NCBI RefSeq assembly: GCF_900177515.1
Contig: NZ_FXAK01000007.1
Location: forward strand, 1,162,501-1,226,500
Length of the DNA stretch: 64,000 nucleotides
Reading direction: 5' to 3'
Source of the DNA: Azospirillum oryzae
GTDB lineage: Bacteria > Pseudomonadota > Alphaproteobacteria > Azospirillales > Azospirillaceae
Shown here: positions 34,163-43,754 of the stretch, piece after piece
Layout: every line of letters starts with the position of its first letter
Position numbering within the stretch: position 1 is the first letter of the stretch
The notes under the pieces: model-generated
The model's input: only the letters and a program-made list of their open reading frames with translations
What the model was told of the DNA's origin: nothing
Databases searched by the model: none
Position numbers and translations under genes: made by a program

Positions 34163-35119
34163 TCACTCCCCATCCGACGCAGTCGTGGTGGGCGGCACCG
34201 ACCAGGGATTGCGCGGAGCGGATGAGGGCGGGGAGGCCGGACGCGGCGGGGTGGCGTCGCGCACCAGATCGCCCAAGCCCGCCAGCGCGCCTGCGACGCC
34301 GGCCAGTTCCACCGGCAGGATCATGGTCTTCTGGTTGGGAGACGCGGCAAAGGCCTTCAACGCCTCCATGTATTTCTGGCCGAGGAAATAGCCCAGCGCC
34401 TGGTTCGATCCCTGCGCCACCGCCTCCGACACCAGCCGGGTGGCTTTGGCCTCGGCCTCCGCCAGACGTTCGCGCGCCTCGGCCTCCAGCTTGGCGGCTT
34501 CCAGCTTGCCCTGGGCGATGCGGATCTGGCTTTCCTTCTCGGCGTCAGCCTCCAGGATCTGGGCGCGGCGGAGGCGTTCCGCCTTCAACTGCCGGCCCAT
34601 CGCCTGGACGATGTCGTCGGGCGGGGTGATGTCGCGCAGTTCGATGCGGGTCACCCGCACGCCCCAGGAGGCCGTCGCCTCGTCCACCGCGCGCAGCAGG
34701 CTGGCGTTGATCGCCTCGCGCTGGCTCAGCAACTCGTCGAGGTCCATTGAGCCCATCACCGTGCGGGTGGTGGTCATTGCCAGCGTCTGGATCGCCCGCT
34801 GCAGGTCGTTGACCTCATAGGTCGCCTTCATTGGGTCCAGCACCTGGAAATACAGGACGCCGTCGGCCGTCACTGCAGCATTGTCCTTGGTGATGACACT
34901 CTGCGACGGCACGTCCACCACCGTTTCGCGCATGTCCACCTTGGCCCGCACCGAGCTGATGACCGGGAAGATGACGTTGAAGCCCGGATGCAGCGTTTCC
35001 TGATAGCGGCCCAGCCGCTCGACGATGAAGTTGAAGCCCTGGGGGACGATGCGGACGCTGGTGATCGCCAGGATGACGACCAGCACGAACGCCGCGATGA
35101 CCAGAATGCCGAGTTCCAT
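34163..35119 (-). CDS. qmcA: SPFH/band 7 protein, QmcA-like (318 aa)
   Basis: One N-terminal membrane anchor (about residues 4-24) is followed by the band-7 domain with I-V-P-Q-G, E-R-L-G-R-Y and G-V-L-Y-F-Q-V-L-D-P, a long Ala/Glu/Lys coiled coil at about 180-240 (A-E-K-E-S-Q-I-R-I-A-Q-G), and a Pro/Ser-rich tail. It forms oligomeric membrane microdomain scaffolds in related bacteria, regulating membrane protein quality control. Paired downstream with NfeD, as in many genomes. Confidence 0.9.
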   Translation of the reverse strand: MELGILVIAAFVLVVILAITSVRIVPQGFNFIVERLGRYQETLHPGFNVIFPVISSVRAKVDMRETVVDVPSQSVITKDNAAVTADGVLYFQVLDPMKATYEVNDLQRAIQTLAMTTTRTVMGSMDLDELLSQREAINASLLRAVDEATASWGVRVTRIELRDITPPDDIVQAMGRQLKAERLRRAQILEADAEKESQIRIAQGKLEAAKLEAEARERLAEAEAKATRLVSEAVAQGSNQALGYFLGQKYMEALKAFAASPNQKTMILPVELAGVAGALAGLGDLVRDATPPRPASPPSSAPRNPWSVPPTTTASDGE

Positions 35120-35224
35120 CGATGGCCGCTCCTGACATGGGCGGACGCCGCATCGGGCGTCCTCCGCCTATCATGAGGCAATTTGCGGAGGCTGCAAATC
35201 CCGCCTCCGCCGCGATGATCCGTC

Positions 35225-35605
35225 TTAATAGTCCTGGGTGTCGTGCTTCAGCTTGACCAGTTCGCCGTTCAGCAGCGACAGCATCAGCTGCACGACCATC
35301 TCGTGAACGATCACGGTGTGGTGATTACCGGTCTCCTGCATCGCCTTGCGCAGCGCATCGCGCACGGCCGGCACGCCGGTGACGTCGATCAGCACATCCA
35401 ACTGCTCGCCCAACTGCGCCAACTCGTGGAAATTGGTGGTGGTCTTCACGCCACGATGGATGGCAAGCTTCATGCCCGGCGCCTCCGGATCGAGGTCCGC
35501 CACACCCAGCAGTTCGACGAAGGGGGCGGCCAGCAGCTTGCGCAGCAGCGGCGTTCCGGTCTCGCCGGCGCCCACGACGGCGACGCGGAACAGATTGTTG
35601 GGCAT
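35225..35605 (-). CDS. Minimal Rossmann-fold NAD-binding protein (126 aa)
   Basis: The N-terminus R-V-A-V-V-G-A-G-E-T-G is a dinucleotide-binding glycine loop near residue 8, followed by L-G-V-A-D-L-D with an acidic residue preferring NAD. The protein stops after the nucleotide-binding domain, so the catalytic domain of Gfo/Idh/MocA or CoA-binding oxidoreductases is missing. The frame is intact with its own stop. AAAGGA lies 9 bases before ATG 35605. It lies 148 bases downstream of icd behind icd's terminator. It may be a regulatory redox sensor; function not assigned. Confidence 0.65.
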   Translation of the reverse strand: MPNNLFRVAVVGAGETGTPLLRKLLAAPFVELLGVADLDPEAPGMKLAIHRGVKTTTNFHELAQLGEQLDVLIDVTGVPAVRDALRKAMQETGNHHTVIVHEMVVQLMLSLLNGELVKLKHDTQDY

Positions 35606-35634
35606 CGGGTTCGGTCCTTTCACGAATCGCGCAA

Positions 35635-35661
35635 GAAAAAAGCGGGGAGCCGAAACTCCCC
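35635..35661 (-). terminator. Rho-independent terminator of icd
   Basis: On the minus strand GGGGAG (35661-35656) pairs with CTCCCC (35649-35644) around TTTCGG, followed by GCTTTTTTC. It lies about 92 bases after the icd stop. Confidence 0.8.
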
Positions 35662-35753
35662 ACCCGAACCCTAGCTGAGCCGCGGTCCGGTTTGACCCGG
35701 ACGCGGCGTCGCACCCTGTAAACTATAAGCGCTGGACAGAGACGAAGCCGACC

Positions 35754-36977
35754 TTACGACCAGGCGGCCATCTTCTTCTCCAGGTTGTCCGACAGCTTGT
35801 CCAGGAACTGCTTGGTGGTCAGCCACGGCTGCTGCGGGCCAATCAGGATGGCGAGATCCTTGGTCATGAAGCCGGACTCGACGGTCTCGACGCAGACGCG
35901 CTCCAGCGTCTGGGCGAACTTGATCACGTCCGGGGTGTTGTCGAACTTGCCGCGATAGGCCAGACCCTGGGTCCAGGCATAGATCGAGGCGATCGGGTTG
36001 GTCGAGGTTTCCTTGCCCTTCTGGTGCTCGCGGTAGTGGCGGGTCACCGTACCGTGGGCGGCTTCGGCCTCGACGGTCTTGCCGTCCGGCGTGACCAGGA
36101 CCGAGGTCATCAGGCCCAGCGAGCCGAAGCCCTGCGCCACGACGTCCGACTCGACGTCGCCGTCGTAGTTCTTGCAGGCCCAGACGAAGCCGCCTTCCCA
36201 CTTCAGGGCCGAGGCGACCATGTCGTCGATCAGGCGGTGCTCGTAGACCAGCCCCTTGGCCTTGAACTGGTCGGCATAGGTCTCGTCGAAGACCTTCTGG
36301 AAGATATCCTTGAAGCGGCCGTCATAGGCCTTCAGGATCGTGTTCTTGGTCGACAGATAGACCGAGTAGCCGCGCTCCAGGCCGTACATGAAGCTGGAGT
36401 GGGCGAAGCCCTCGATCGAGTCGTCGAGGTTGTACATGCCCATCGCCACGCCGGCGCTGGGGTAGTCAAACACCTCATGTTCGATCTGCTGGCTGCCGTC
36501 GGCGGCTTCCCACTTGATCGTCATCTTGCCCGGGCCGGGGACGACGAAGTCGGTGGCCTTGTACTGGTCGCCGAAGGCGTGACGGCCGATGATGATCGGC
36601 TTGGTCCAGCCCGGGACGTAGCGCGGAACGTTGGAGCAGACGATCGGCTCGCGGAAGACGGTGCCGCCCAGGATGTTGCGGATCGTGCCGTTCGGCGACT
36701 TCCACATCTTCTTGAGGTTGAACTCCTTCACCCGAGCTTCGTCCGGGGTGATGGTCGCGCACTTCACGCCGACGCCATACTGCTTGATGGCGTTCGCGGA
36801 CTCGACGGTGACCTTGTCGTCGGTCTTGTCGCGGTTCTCGATGCCGAGGTCGTAGTACTTCAGGTCGATGTCGAGGTAGGGCAGGATCAGCTTGTCTTTG
36901 ATGAACTGCCAGATGATGCGCGTCATCTCGTCGCCGTCGAGTTCGACGACCGGATTGGCTACCTTGATCTTGGTCAT
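35754..36977 (-). CDS. icd: NADP-dependent isocitrate dehydrogenase (407 aa)
   Basis: A eukaryote-like homodimeric NADP isocitrate dehydrogenase of the TCA cycle. The start ([19 protein letters not shown]) and the blocks S-P-N-G-T-I-R-N near residue 95, G-R-H-A-F-G-D-Q-Y near 132, Y-D-G-D-V-E-S-D near 272, and [10 protein letters not shown] near 306 are those of that class. It is not homologous over its length with the enzyme at 30240. ATG 36977 matches the family start, with GGGGAGA upstream. A terminator follows. Confidence 0.95.
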   Translation of the reverse strand: MTKIKVANPVVELDGDEMTRIIWQFIKDKLILPYLDIDLKYYDLGIENRDKTDDKVTVESANAIKQYGVGVKCATITPDEARVKEFNLKKMWKSPNGTIRNILGGTVFREPIVCSNVPRYVPGWTKPIIIGRHAFGDQYKATDFVVPGPGKMTIKWEAADGSQQIEHEVFDYPSAGVAMGMYNLDDSIEGFAHSSFMYGLERGYSVYLSTKNTILKAYDGRFKDIFQKVFDETYADQFKAKGLVYEHRLIDDMVASALKWEGGFVWACKNYDGDVESDVVAQGFGSLGLMTSVLVTPDGKTVEAEAAHGTVTRHYREHQKGKETSTNPIASIYAWTQGLAYRGKFDNTPDVIKFAQTLERVCVETVESGFMTKDLAILIGPQQPWLTTKQFLDKLSDNLEKKMAAWS

Positions 36978-37302
36978 GGGTGCGAGATCTCCCCGAACGG
37001 GTAAGGGCGTTGTCATTCCTTGGGAGCCGGGCGCGTCGTCCAGCGGGCGCTTGTTGCCGGGGAGCATGCCGCATGGGTGGCTCCCCGGTACCCCGGGCGG
37101 AAATCAATCGCGGTTATATAGCATCGCCCCGTGACGGAAAGGAAGGCGCGGCGGTGGCTTAGGCGTCGATGTCGCATGATTCCGCTTGCAACGCAGCCCC
37201 GCGGCCGGCCATGATGGTCAATTGGTATTACCGGTTGGCCGGATTGAGCGCTCGGCGAGGCGGAATGTGCCGCGGACGCCTCAAATCCGGCCTCAGGAGT
37301 GG
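36978..37302. other. Intergenic region between icd and cfa
   Basis: No gene with a ribosome-binding site was found. On the minus strand a TATATA at about 37116-37122 is a possible -10 for icd, giving a leader of about 135 bases, but no convincing -35 was seen. The cfa stop lies at its right edge. Otherwise nothing supported. Confidence 0.4.
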
Positions 37303-38571
37303 TCAGGCTGCCGACTCCGGCGTGCGCGCGGGCCTCAGTTCCGCCGATTGGCCGTGTGACGCGGTGGCAAGGTCCCGTTCCGCATTCAGCATGTAATCGC
37401 GGGTCAGCGGCACCGCGCCCAGCGAGCGCGCGACCTGCACCTGGAACACCATATGGCCCTGCAGGCGGAAGGCCAGTTCGGCGCCGGCCAGATAGAACTC
37501 CCACATCCGGCAGAAGCGCTCGTCATACAGCGCCTTCGCGTCCTCCCAATGGGCGGTGAAGCGGGCGCGCCAGTGGCGCAGCGTCTCGGCGTAATGCAGG
37601 CGCAGAACCTCAAGGTCGGTGGCCAGCAGGCCCGATCGCTCGATGACCGGCAGCACCTCCGACAGGGCGGGGGAATAGCCGCCGGGGAAGATGTATTTGC
37701 GGATCCACGGATTGGTGCTTGCCGGTCCATCTAGTCGGCCGATGGAATGGATCAGCGCCACGCCCTCGTCGTTCAGCATGTCGCGCACCGCATCGAAGTA
37801 ATTGCGGTAATGCGGCACGCCGACATGCTCGAACATGCCGACCGAAACGATGCGGTCGAAGGCCCCGCGATGGGCGGCGGCGAACTCGCGATAGTCGCGC
37901 AGTTCGAAGGTGACCCGGTCGGACAGTCCCGCCTCATCCGCCCGCTGGCGGGCCACGGCGAGCTGCTCGGACGACAGCGTGATGCCGGTCACCCGCGCTC
38001 CGGTGTGCCGCGCCAGATAGAGCGCCATGCCGCCCCAGCCGCAGCCGATGTCGAGCACCCGCATGCCGGGGACGATCAGCAGCTTGGCCGCGATGTGCCG
38101 CTTCTTGGCCTCCTGCGCCTCGTCCAGTGACAGGCCGGGCTCGGCGAAATAGGCACAGGAATACTGCATGTCCCGATCGAGGAACAGCTGATAGAACTGG
38201 CGTGACAGGTTGTAATGGTGCTCGACATTCTGGCGGGAACGCCGCATCGGGTTGTGCTGCTGCACCCGACGCAGCAGCGGCGACAGCGACTCCAAAGCGG
38301 TGCCGAGGGCGCCCTGCACCTCGGCACCGCTCATCAGCATCGACAGCAGGTCGTAGATGCCGCCGCCTTCGATGGAAAAGCGACCGTTCATATAGGCCTC
38401 GCCGAACCGAAGGCGCGGATTGATGAGCAGGTCGCGCTCCAGGGCGCGGTCGTGAAGGCGAAGGGTCAGGTTTGGTGACCCGGATCCGATCCGATGGTGC
38501 TTCCCATCGGCCGTAATGAGATTGAGCGTTCCGTCGCCCTTGGCGGCGGCAAGCAGACGAACCAGCAGCAT
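37303..38571 (-). CDS. cfa: Cyclopropane-fatty-acyl-phospholipid synthase family (422 aa)
   Basis: It transfers a methylene group from S-adenosylmethionine to unsaturated acyl chains of membrane lipids. The SAM site V-L-D-I-G-C-G-W-G-G lies near residue 170. It is preceded by H-H-Y-N-L-S-R-Q-F-Y-Q-L-F-L-D and M-Q-Y-S-C-A-Y-F, and followed by S-V-G-M-F-E-H-V-G and F-P-G-G-Y. ATG 38571 is chosen because AAGGAG precedes it by 7 bases; the frame extends to a TTG at 38628 without one. No neighbour suggests an operon. Confidence 0.93.
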   Translation of the reverse strand: MLLVRLLAAAKGDGTLNLITADGKHHRIGSGSPNLTLRLHDRALERDLLINPRLRFGEAYMNGRFSIEGGGIYDLLSMLMSGAEVQGALGTALESLSPLLRRVQQHNPMRRSRQNVEHHYNLSRQFYQLFLDRDMQYSCAYFAEPGLSLDEAQEAKKRHIAAKLLIVPGMRVLDIGCGWGGMALYLARHTGARVTGITLSSEQLAVARQRADEAGLSDRVTFELRDYREFAAAHRGAFDRIVSVGMFEHVGVPHYRNYFDAVRDMLNDEGVALIHSIGRLDGPASTNPWIRKYIFPGGYSPALSEVLPVIERSGLLATDLEVLRLHYAETLRHWRARFTAHWEDAKALYDERFCRMWEFYLAGAELAFRLQGHMVFQVQVARSLGAVPLTRDYMLNAERDLATASHGQSAELRPARTPESAA

Positions 38572-38711
38572 GCCGAACTCCTTCCGCGGTGCCGTTCCAA
38601 GCATGGCGCGCAGGAAGGGGTGCGACAATTCGTCAATCGGTCAGAACTGCTACCCAATTGGGTATTGCGGACGTATGCACACAGTCGTGCCTGCCGTCAG
38701 TATCGGCGGCC

Positions 38712-38760
38712 AAGAAAAAGCGGAAAACCGCCCGGCCCCGGGTGGGGCGGGCGGTTTCCG
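38712..38760 (-). terminator. Rho-independent terminator of the rpsF-rplI operon
   Basis: On the minus strand CGGAAACCGCCCG pairs with its complement around a GC-rich centre, followed by CTTTTTCTT. It lies about 70 bases after the rplI stop. Confidence 0.8.
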
Positions 38761-38827
38761 GACGAGCGGTACGACGTGCCGCCGAAATCCCGAAGACGTC
38801 TCCGGGGCTTCGGCCGCAGAAGGGCGA

Positions 38828-39391
38828 TCAGCCCTCCTCTTCCTCGGTCGCGGTCTCTTCGACGTAGGTCTCTTCTTCCTCGTCCTCGTCGCGCAGGTCG
38901 GCGGCGGTGATCATGCCACCACGCTGGGCCTGCAGTTCGGCCTCTTCAGCCGAACGGGCGACGTTGACCGTGACCGTGATCGACACTTCCGGATGCAGGA
39001 CGACGCGCAGCTTGAACAGACCCAGGGTCTTGATCGGGGTGTCGATCTGGACCTGCTTGCGGTCGGTCTTGTAGCCGGCGGCGGTCAGCGCGTCGGAGAC
39101 GTCGCGGGTGGTCACGGAACCGTACAGAACGCCGGTCTCGGCGGCCTGACGGATCACGACGACCGTCACGTTGTCCATCTTGGTCGCGACCTGCTCGGCG
39201 TCCTTGCGGCGCTCCAGGTTCACGGCTTCAAGGTGGGCCTTCTGCTTCTCGAAGACGGCCAGGTTCGCCTTGGTGGCGCGCATGGCCTTCTTCTGCGGCA
39301 GCAGATAGTTGCGGGCGAAGCCGGGACGCACATTGACGACCTGGCCCATCTGGCCGAGCTTCTCGACCCGCTCCAGCAGAATAACTTCCAT
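38828..39391 (-). CDS. rplI: 50S ribosomal protein L9 (187 aa)
   Basis: M-E-V-I-L-L-E-R-V at the start, [17 protein letters not shown] near residue 17, and the later L9 C-terminal domain identify it. The protein is longer than the E. coli one because of an acidic tail (repeated E and D over about 25 residues). AGGAGG lies 8-9 bases before ATG 39391, which overlaps the DUF2232 stop by one base. Last gene of the rpsF operon. Confidence 0.96.
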   Translation of the reverse strand: MEVILLERVEKLGQMGQVVNVRPGFARNYLLPQKKAMRATKANLAVFEKQKAHLEAVNLERRKDAEQVATKMDNVTVVVIRQAAETGVLYGSVTTRDVSDALTAAGYKTDRKQVQIDTPIKTLGLFKLRVVLHPEVSITVTVNVARSAEEAELQAQRGGMITAADLRDEDEEEETYVEETATEEEEG

Positions 39392-40350
39392 CACTCGTCC
39401 TCCTGACCGGGGGCCGCGGGGGAAAACCGGCGGCGCAGCCCGATCCATTGCTCGATCATGCCCAGGCCGACCAAAAGCAGGATCGGCCACCCGAAGAGAA
39501 ACAGCATCATGTAGAAGCCAACCAGGATCAGCGTGCGCGCCGATTTGCTGCTGGCGAATACATGGACCACCGAAAGCCCGGCAAAGGCGAAGGGTACCGC
39601 CAGGATCAGAGCCAGATTGACCGCCAGGAACCCGACGGTTCCCGGTACGGCCGAAGCCGCCGCGACCGCCACCGCGAACAGCGGCGCCAGCCAATGCGGC
39701 AGTTCCAGCTCGGCCAGACGCATGGCAGGGCGCCGGTTGCGGCCGAACCGCATCAGCGCCCCCTGCGCCAGCACCGCGTTGACGATCGTCATGACAAGCC
39801 ATGAGACCGCAACCAGCCCCGGCAGGACGGCCGCCACCCAGAATTCCGCGGGATCCGGGGCCGGCTGGCCCTGCGAGCGGAACGCCGGCTCGACGACTCG
39901 GGCCAGGGTCTGCCGCATCAGCCCTTCCAACCCACCGGGCTGGTCGAGCGTCAGGATCACCGCGGCGAGCAGCGCCGCCACGCCCATCCCGGTCAGGCCC
40001 ATCAGGACCCGGCCGGGCGGATACCATTCCAGGGTTCCATCCTCCCGCGCACGCGCCAGCAGCGACTGCCGCACCACCAGGACCGCCGGGGCGGCCCCGG
40101 TCACCAGGTAGGACAGCGCCACCAGCATGCTGCCGGAGGTACACAGCATCACCGCGGCGGCGCCGGCCAGACCGGCCAGCATCACCGCCGGCGCCCCCAG
40201 CCACAGCCCCGTCAGGAACAGCGGCAGGGGGGCCAGATAGCCAAGGATCAGCGCACCCATCCCGCCGAACGTGACCGACAGGTAGAAGAACGCGCTTGCC
40301 AGACCGCCGCCGACGGCGACCACCAGCGGCAAGGCCGGACCCAAGGCCAT
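39391..40350 (-). CDS. DUF2232 membrane protein (319 aa)
   Basis: About eight hydrophobic segments cover most of the protein (for example [12 protein letters not shown] near residue 40 and [10 protein letters not shown] near 180). It has the size and position of the DUF2232/YybS family found between rpsR and rplI. The function of the family is unknown. It is joined by one-base overlap to rplI and separated by 48 bases from rpsR. ATG 40350 follows AAGGGG. Confidence 0.85.
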   Translation of the reverse strand: MALGPALPLVVAVGGGLASAFFYLSVTFGGMGALILGYLAPLPLFLTGLWLGAPAVMLAGLAGAAAVMLCTSGSMLVALSYLVTGAAPAVLVVRQSLLARAREDGTLEWYPPGRVLMGLTGMGVAALLAAVILTLDQPGGLEGLMRQTLARVVEPAFRSQGQPAPDPAEFWVAAVLPGLVAVSWLVMTIVNAVLAQGALMRFGRNRRPAMRLAELELPHWLAPLFAVAVAAASAVPGTVGFLAVNLALILAVPFAFAGLSVVHVFASSKSARTLILVGFYMMLFLFGWPILLLVGLGMIEQWIGLRRRFSPAAPGQEDE

Positions 40351-40398
40351 GGAAACCCCTTGAATACCTTCACCGAAACAGTTCGGCCGTTGCCGGGC

Positions 40399-40668
40399 TT
40401 ACTTCACCACGTAGGGGAGAAGGGCCAGGAAACGGGCGCGCTTGATGGCGCGGGCCAGTTCACGCTGCTTCTTCGTCGAGACCGCGGTGATGCGGCTCGG
40501 GACGATCTTCCCGCGCTCGGAGATGAAGCGGGACAGCAGCTTGACGTCCTTGTAGTCGATCGCCGGAGCATTCGCGCCCGAGAACGGGCAGGTCTTGCGG
40601 CGACGGAAGAACGGGCGGCGCGCGCCGCCGGTGCGGGCCGGAGCGCCCGTGGTCTGCTTGTCGGACAT
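40399..40668 (-). CDS. rpsR: 30S ribosomal protein S18 (89 aa)
   Basis: [14 protein letters not shown] near residue 18, I-D-Y-K-D-V-K-L-L, and [11 protein letters not shown] are the S18 signature. It starts directly after the rpsF stop with no gap, so it is coupled. S18 forms a heterodimer with S6 on the platform. Confidence 0.97.
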   Translation of the reverse strand: MSDKQTTGAPARTGGARRPFFRRRKTCPFSGANAPAIDYKDVKLLSRFISERGKIVPSRITAVSTKKQRELARAIKRARFLALLPYVVK

Positions 40669-41109
40669 TTACGCGGTCTCCCCTTCGGCGGCGGCAACGT
40701 TTTCCTGGCGGCGCGGCGGACGCGGGCCACGGTCGTCGAAGCGACGCGGACCACGGTCGCCACGATCGCCGCGCTCACCACGCTCGTTGCGGCTCTGCAT
40801 CATCGCCGACGGGTTGGCGTCGAGGGCGTCGACACGCACGGTCATGAAGCGCAGCACGTCTTCGCTGATGCTCATGTTCCGCTCCATCTCGGCGACGGCG
40901 GCGGCCGGCGCGTCGATGTTGAAGAGGGTGTAGTGACCCTTGCGGTTCTTCTTGATCTTGTAGGTGAGGGTCTTCAGACCCCAGTATTCGCTCTTGGCGA
41001 TCGTGCCGCCGTTGTCGCGGACGATCTGGGCGAACTGCTCAGAGAGCTGCTCGGCCTGGGCGGCCGAAATGTCCTGGCGCGCGATCAGCACGCACTCGTA
41101 AAGTGCCAT
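40669..41109 (-). CDS. rpsF: 30S ribosomal protein S6 (146 aa)
   Basis: The N-terminal [10 protein letters not shown] and the [13 protein letters not shown] block near residue 52 identify S6. The C-terminal 45 residues are an Arg/Gly/Asp-rich extension (E-R-G-D-R-G-D-R-G), typical of alphaproteobacteria and probably disordered. ATG 41109 follows GGGGAG by about 5 bases; the longer frame to 41121 has no site. First gene of the operon. Confidence 0.97.
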   Translation of the reverse strand: MALYECVLIARQDISAAQAEQLSEQFAQIVRDNGGTIAKSEYWGLKTLTYKIKKNRKGHYTLFNIDAPAAAVAEMERNMSISEDVLRFMTVRVDALDANPSAMMQSRNERGERGDRGDRGPRRFDDRGPRPPRRQENVAAAEGETA

Positions 41110-41528
41110 TGCACTCCCCATGGCTGTTCATGGTCCGGCGCTGCGCCCCATCCCTCATGGATCGGATCAGCTGCCCGGGCCTAGCCGACGGCGAACCGCC
41201 GGCAAGGAGTTATGAAGCGGCGCAGTATGCACAGGCCGGCGGTGGTAGCAAGCGGAAATCCGGGCCGGGACGCGCCGCCTTTCGGAAAAATCTATTCGCG
41301 TTATAGGGATCTGCCCGGATGACCCCCGCTGGGCTGCCTTGGGCATGGGGTGGGCAGGGCGAGGCAGGGGTGGCTATCGCGCGGGATAAGCTCCGGCGCA
41401 TTTGACCGAAGTGCAACGGATCGCTCCAGACGCCATGTTCTGCCTGCCGTTTTGCGGCGGAGTTCGCGGTGCGTCCGTCGGTCGCGCACTCCGCCCGCGG
41501 CGATGACAGCCCGGTGCCTGGAGTAGCC
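41110..41528. other. Intergenic region: rpsF leader and acyltransferase upstream
   Basis: Divergent genes flank it. On the rpsF strand TATAAC at 41305-41300 is a possible -10, giving a leader of nearly 190 bases. Bases 41184-41203 form a hairpin with arms GCCG/CGGC and CGG/CCG. S6 and S18 are known to bind hairpins in rpsF leaders in other bacteria, so autoregulation is possible, but I cannot confirm the motif. The side next to the acyltransferase gene shows nothing further. Confidence 0.35.
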
Positions 41529-42515
41529 ATGCGCAAGAACATGTTGCCGTATCATGTTGTGGAACTGAGGGGGCTGGCCTGCATCCTGCTGGTCGCCTAC
41601 CACGTGGTCGGCATTCCCGGGGCCGGCATGCAGGTGGCGGAGGGGTCGGTCTACCGCTATGCCACCGACAGCTTCGAACTGATCCGCATGCCGCTCTTCA
41701 CCTTCATCTCGGGGCTCGTCTACGCCCTGAACCCGGCCAGGGGCGACCGGCTGAAGACCTTCTTCGTCAAGAAGCTGCGTCGCCTGGGCTTTCCCTTCCT
41801 GGTGGTGTCCACTCTCTTCTATCTGTTGCAGACCCACGCACCCGGTGCGAACGGGACCTCCGCCCCCGATTCGATGTGGCGGATCTACGTCTTCTCCTAT
41901 GCCCATTTCTGGTATCTGCAGGCGCTGTTCCTGATCTTCACGGGCGTCGCGCTGCTCGACGTGCTGCACGCGATGGACCGGCCGGGCCGCTTCGCGCTCG
42001 CCATGGCGGCCGCGGTGGTCTTGTGCCTGACGGTCCATGTCGACTCGAACGTCCTGTCGGTGAACGAGGCCTGCTTCCTGTTGCCGCACTTCCTGCTGGG
42101 GGTGGGGGTGATCCGCTTCCGCGCCATGGTTCCCCGGCAGACGATGCTGGGGGCCGCCGGTGCCGCGCTCGCCATCGGCGTGGCACTGCATCAGGCGTCG
42201 CTGTGGGGGTATCTGCCGCATTTCGGCTGGAACAGCGGCGTCGCCCTCCTGTGCGGTATGGGGGGAGCGGTGACGCTGCTGCACGCCATGCCGCCGGGCC
42301 GGATTTTCCGGACGGTGGGCGCCTCCTCCTACGCCATCTATCTGCATCACGCCCTGTTCGCAGCCGGTGCGCGGGTGGTCCTGCACCGGCTGGCTGCCAC
42401 GGACGGCATAATTTTCTGCGTGGCGCTGATCGCCGGCCTGACCGGCCCGATGGTGCTGGAGGCTTTGGCGCAGATCAGGCCCTGGACCAGGGTGGCGCTG
42501 GTGGGCAAGGCATGA
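41529..42515 (+). CDS. Membrane acyltransferase, acyltransferase_3/OafA type (328 aa)
   Basis: The start V-E-L-R-G-L-A-C-I-L-L-V-A-Y-H-V carries the R-G-x-A-x-x-x-V-x-x-x-H motif of acyltransferase_3 proteins, with the catalytic His near residue 23. About ten hydrophobic helices follow, with K-K-L-R-R-L-G-F-P near 78 and a late S-S-Y-A-I-Y-L-H-H. The family O-acylates sugars or lipids at the membrane. ATG 41529 follows GGAG by 7 bases. The neighbours are ribosomal and fatty-acid genes, which do not reveal its substrate. Confidence 0.85.
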   Translation: MRKNMLPYHVVELRGLACILLVAYHVVGIPGAGMQVAEGSVYRYATDSFELIRMPLFTFISGLVYALNPARGDRLKTFFVKKLRRLGFPFLVVSTLFYLLQTHAPGANGTSAPDSMWRIYVFSYAHFWYLQALFLIFTGVALLDVLHAMDRPGRFALAMAAAVVLCLTVHVDSNVLSVNEACFLLPHFLLGVGVIRFRAMVPRQTMLGAAGAALAIGVALHQASLWGYLPHFGWNSGVALLCGMGGAVTLLHAMPPGRIFRTVGASSYAIYLHHALFAAGARVVLHRLAATDGIIFCVALIAGLTGPMVLEALAQIRPWTRVALVGKA

Positions 42516-42681
42516 GCGCAGCCCTTTGATTTGCGCCGCAGCAGAAGGCGCAAGACCCGGTTCGCGGCACCTCTGGGTCAGCCTACGAACAACCCCTTCT
42601 GCACGGCGGTTTTTCGTGGGCCTTCTGCGTCAATACGTGGCGTTTTATCGCACCATTGTCGCTTTGGTCATCGCGCGTCGC

Positions 42682-42709
42682 TTGACTTGCTCAAAAGTGA
42701 GGGTATGAC
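42682..42709 (+). promoter_or_regulatory. Promoter candidate for the fab cluster
   Basis: TTGACT (42682-42687) and TATGAC (42704-42709) are 16 bases apart. Transcription would begin near 42716, about 57 bases before fabD. Confidence 0.55.
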
Positions 42710-42772
42710 TGTCGCCCAATCCATGGTGCCGCCGCAGGGGCGGGGCGCATTCATCCAGGGTTTCACCGAAGC

Positions 42773-43714
42773 ATGACCAGGGCGTTCGTCTTTCCGGGGC
42801 AGGGCAGCCAGGCTGTCGGCATGGGCCGCGAACTCGCCGAAGCGTTCGAAGTCGCTCGTCACACCTTCGAAGAGGTGGACGACGCGCTGAACCAGCGGCT
42901 GTCGCGACTGATGGTCGAAGGCCCCGAGGCCGATCTGACCCTGACCGAGAACGCGCAGCCCGCCCTGATGGCGGTCAGCGTCGCGGTGATGCGGGTTCTG
43001 GCGAGCGAGGGCGGGGTCGACCTGTCCAAGCATGCCGCCTTCGTCGCCGGCCACTCCTTGGGCGAATATTCGGCGCTCTGCGCCGCCGGCGCCTTCTCGC
43101 TGGCCGACACCGCGCGCCTGTTGAAGCTGCGCGGCCAGGCGATGCAGAAGGCGGTTCCGGTCGGCAAGGGCGCCATGGCGGCCCTGCTGGGCGCCGATCT
43201 GGAGCAGGCGCAGGCGATCGCCGCCGACGCCGCCCAGGACGAGGTGTGCAGCATCGCCAACGACAACTCGGTCGGGCAGGTGGTGATTTCCGGCAGCGCC
43301 GATGCCATCGACCGTGCCATCGCGCTGGCCGCGGAGCGCGGGCTGAAGCGCTCGGTGCGCCTGCCGGTGTCGGCGCCCTTCCATTGCTCGCTGATGCAGC
43401 CGGCCGCCGACGCGATGGCGGAGGCCCTGGCGAACGTCACGATTTCCGCCCCGGTGGTTCCGGTGGTGGCGAACGTCACCGCCTCTGCGGTGTCGGACCC
43501 CAACGCCATTCGTCAATTGCTGGTCGAGCAGGTGACCGGCATGGTCCGCTGGCGCGAATGCGTGCTCTATATGAAGGAGCAGGGTGTCGAACGGCTGGTC
43601 GAGGTCGGGTCGGGCAAGGTGCTCGCCGGGCTGACCAAGCGCATCGACAAGGATCTGGCGGCGGTCTCGGTCGGAACGCCGGCCGATGTCGAGTCGTTCC
43701 TGAAGACCCTGTGA
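42773..43714 (+). CDS. fabD: Malonyl CoA-acyl carrier protein transacylase FabD (313 aa)
   Basis: It loads malonyl groups onto acyl carrier protein. F-P-G-Q-G-S-Q is at residue 6, the nucleophilic Ser is in A-G-H-S-L-G-E-Y near residue 94, and the catalytic His is in A-P-F-H-C-S near 204. Q-P-A near 60 and the V-E-V-G-S-G-K-V-L end block are also present. First gene of the cluster fabD-fabG-acpP-fabF-mltG. Confidence 0.96.
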   Translation: MTRAFVFPGQGSQAVGMGRELAEAFEVARHTFEEVDDALNQRLSRLMVEGPEADLTLTENAQPALMAVSVAVMRVLASEGGVDLSKHAAFVAGHSLGEYSALCAAGAFSLADTARLLKLRGQAMQKAVPVGKGAMAALLGADLEQAQAIAADAAQDEVCSIANDNSVGQVVISGSADAIDRAIALAAERGLKRSVRLPVSAPFHCSLMQPAADAMAEALANVTISAPVVPVVANVTASAVSDPNAIRQLLVEQVTGMVRWRECVLYMKEQGVERLVEVGSGKVLAGLTKRIDKDLAAVSVGTPADVESFLKTL

Positions 43715-43754
43715 CCCATCAGATCCGTGATACATCAGCCTCGTGAGGCCATCC

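Noticed and set aside
36978..37302. Possible small gene between icd and cfa
   Set aside because: The frames present have no suitable ribosome-binding site and give Arg/Gly-rich shadow sequences.
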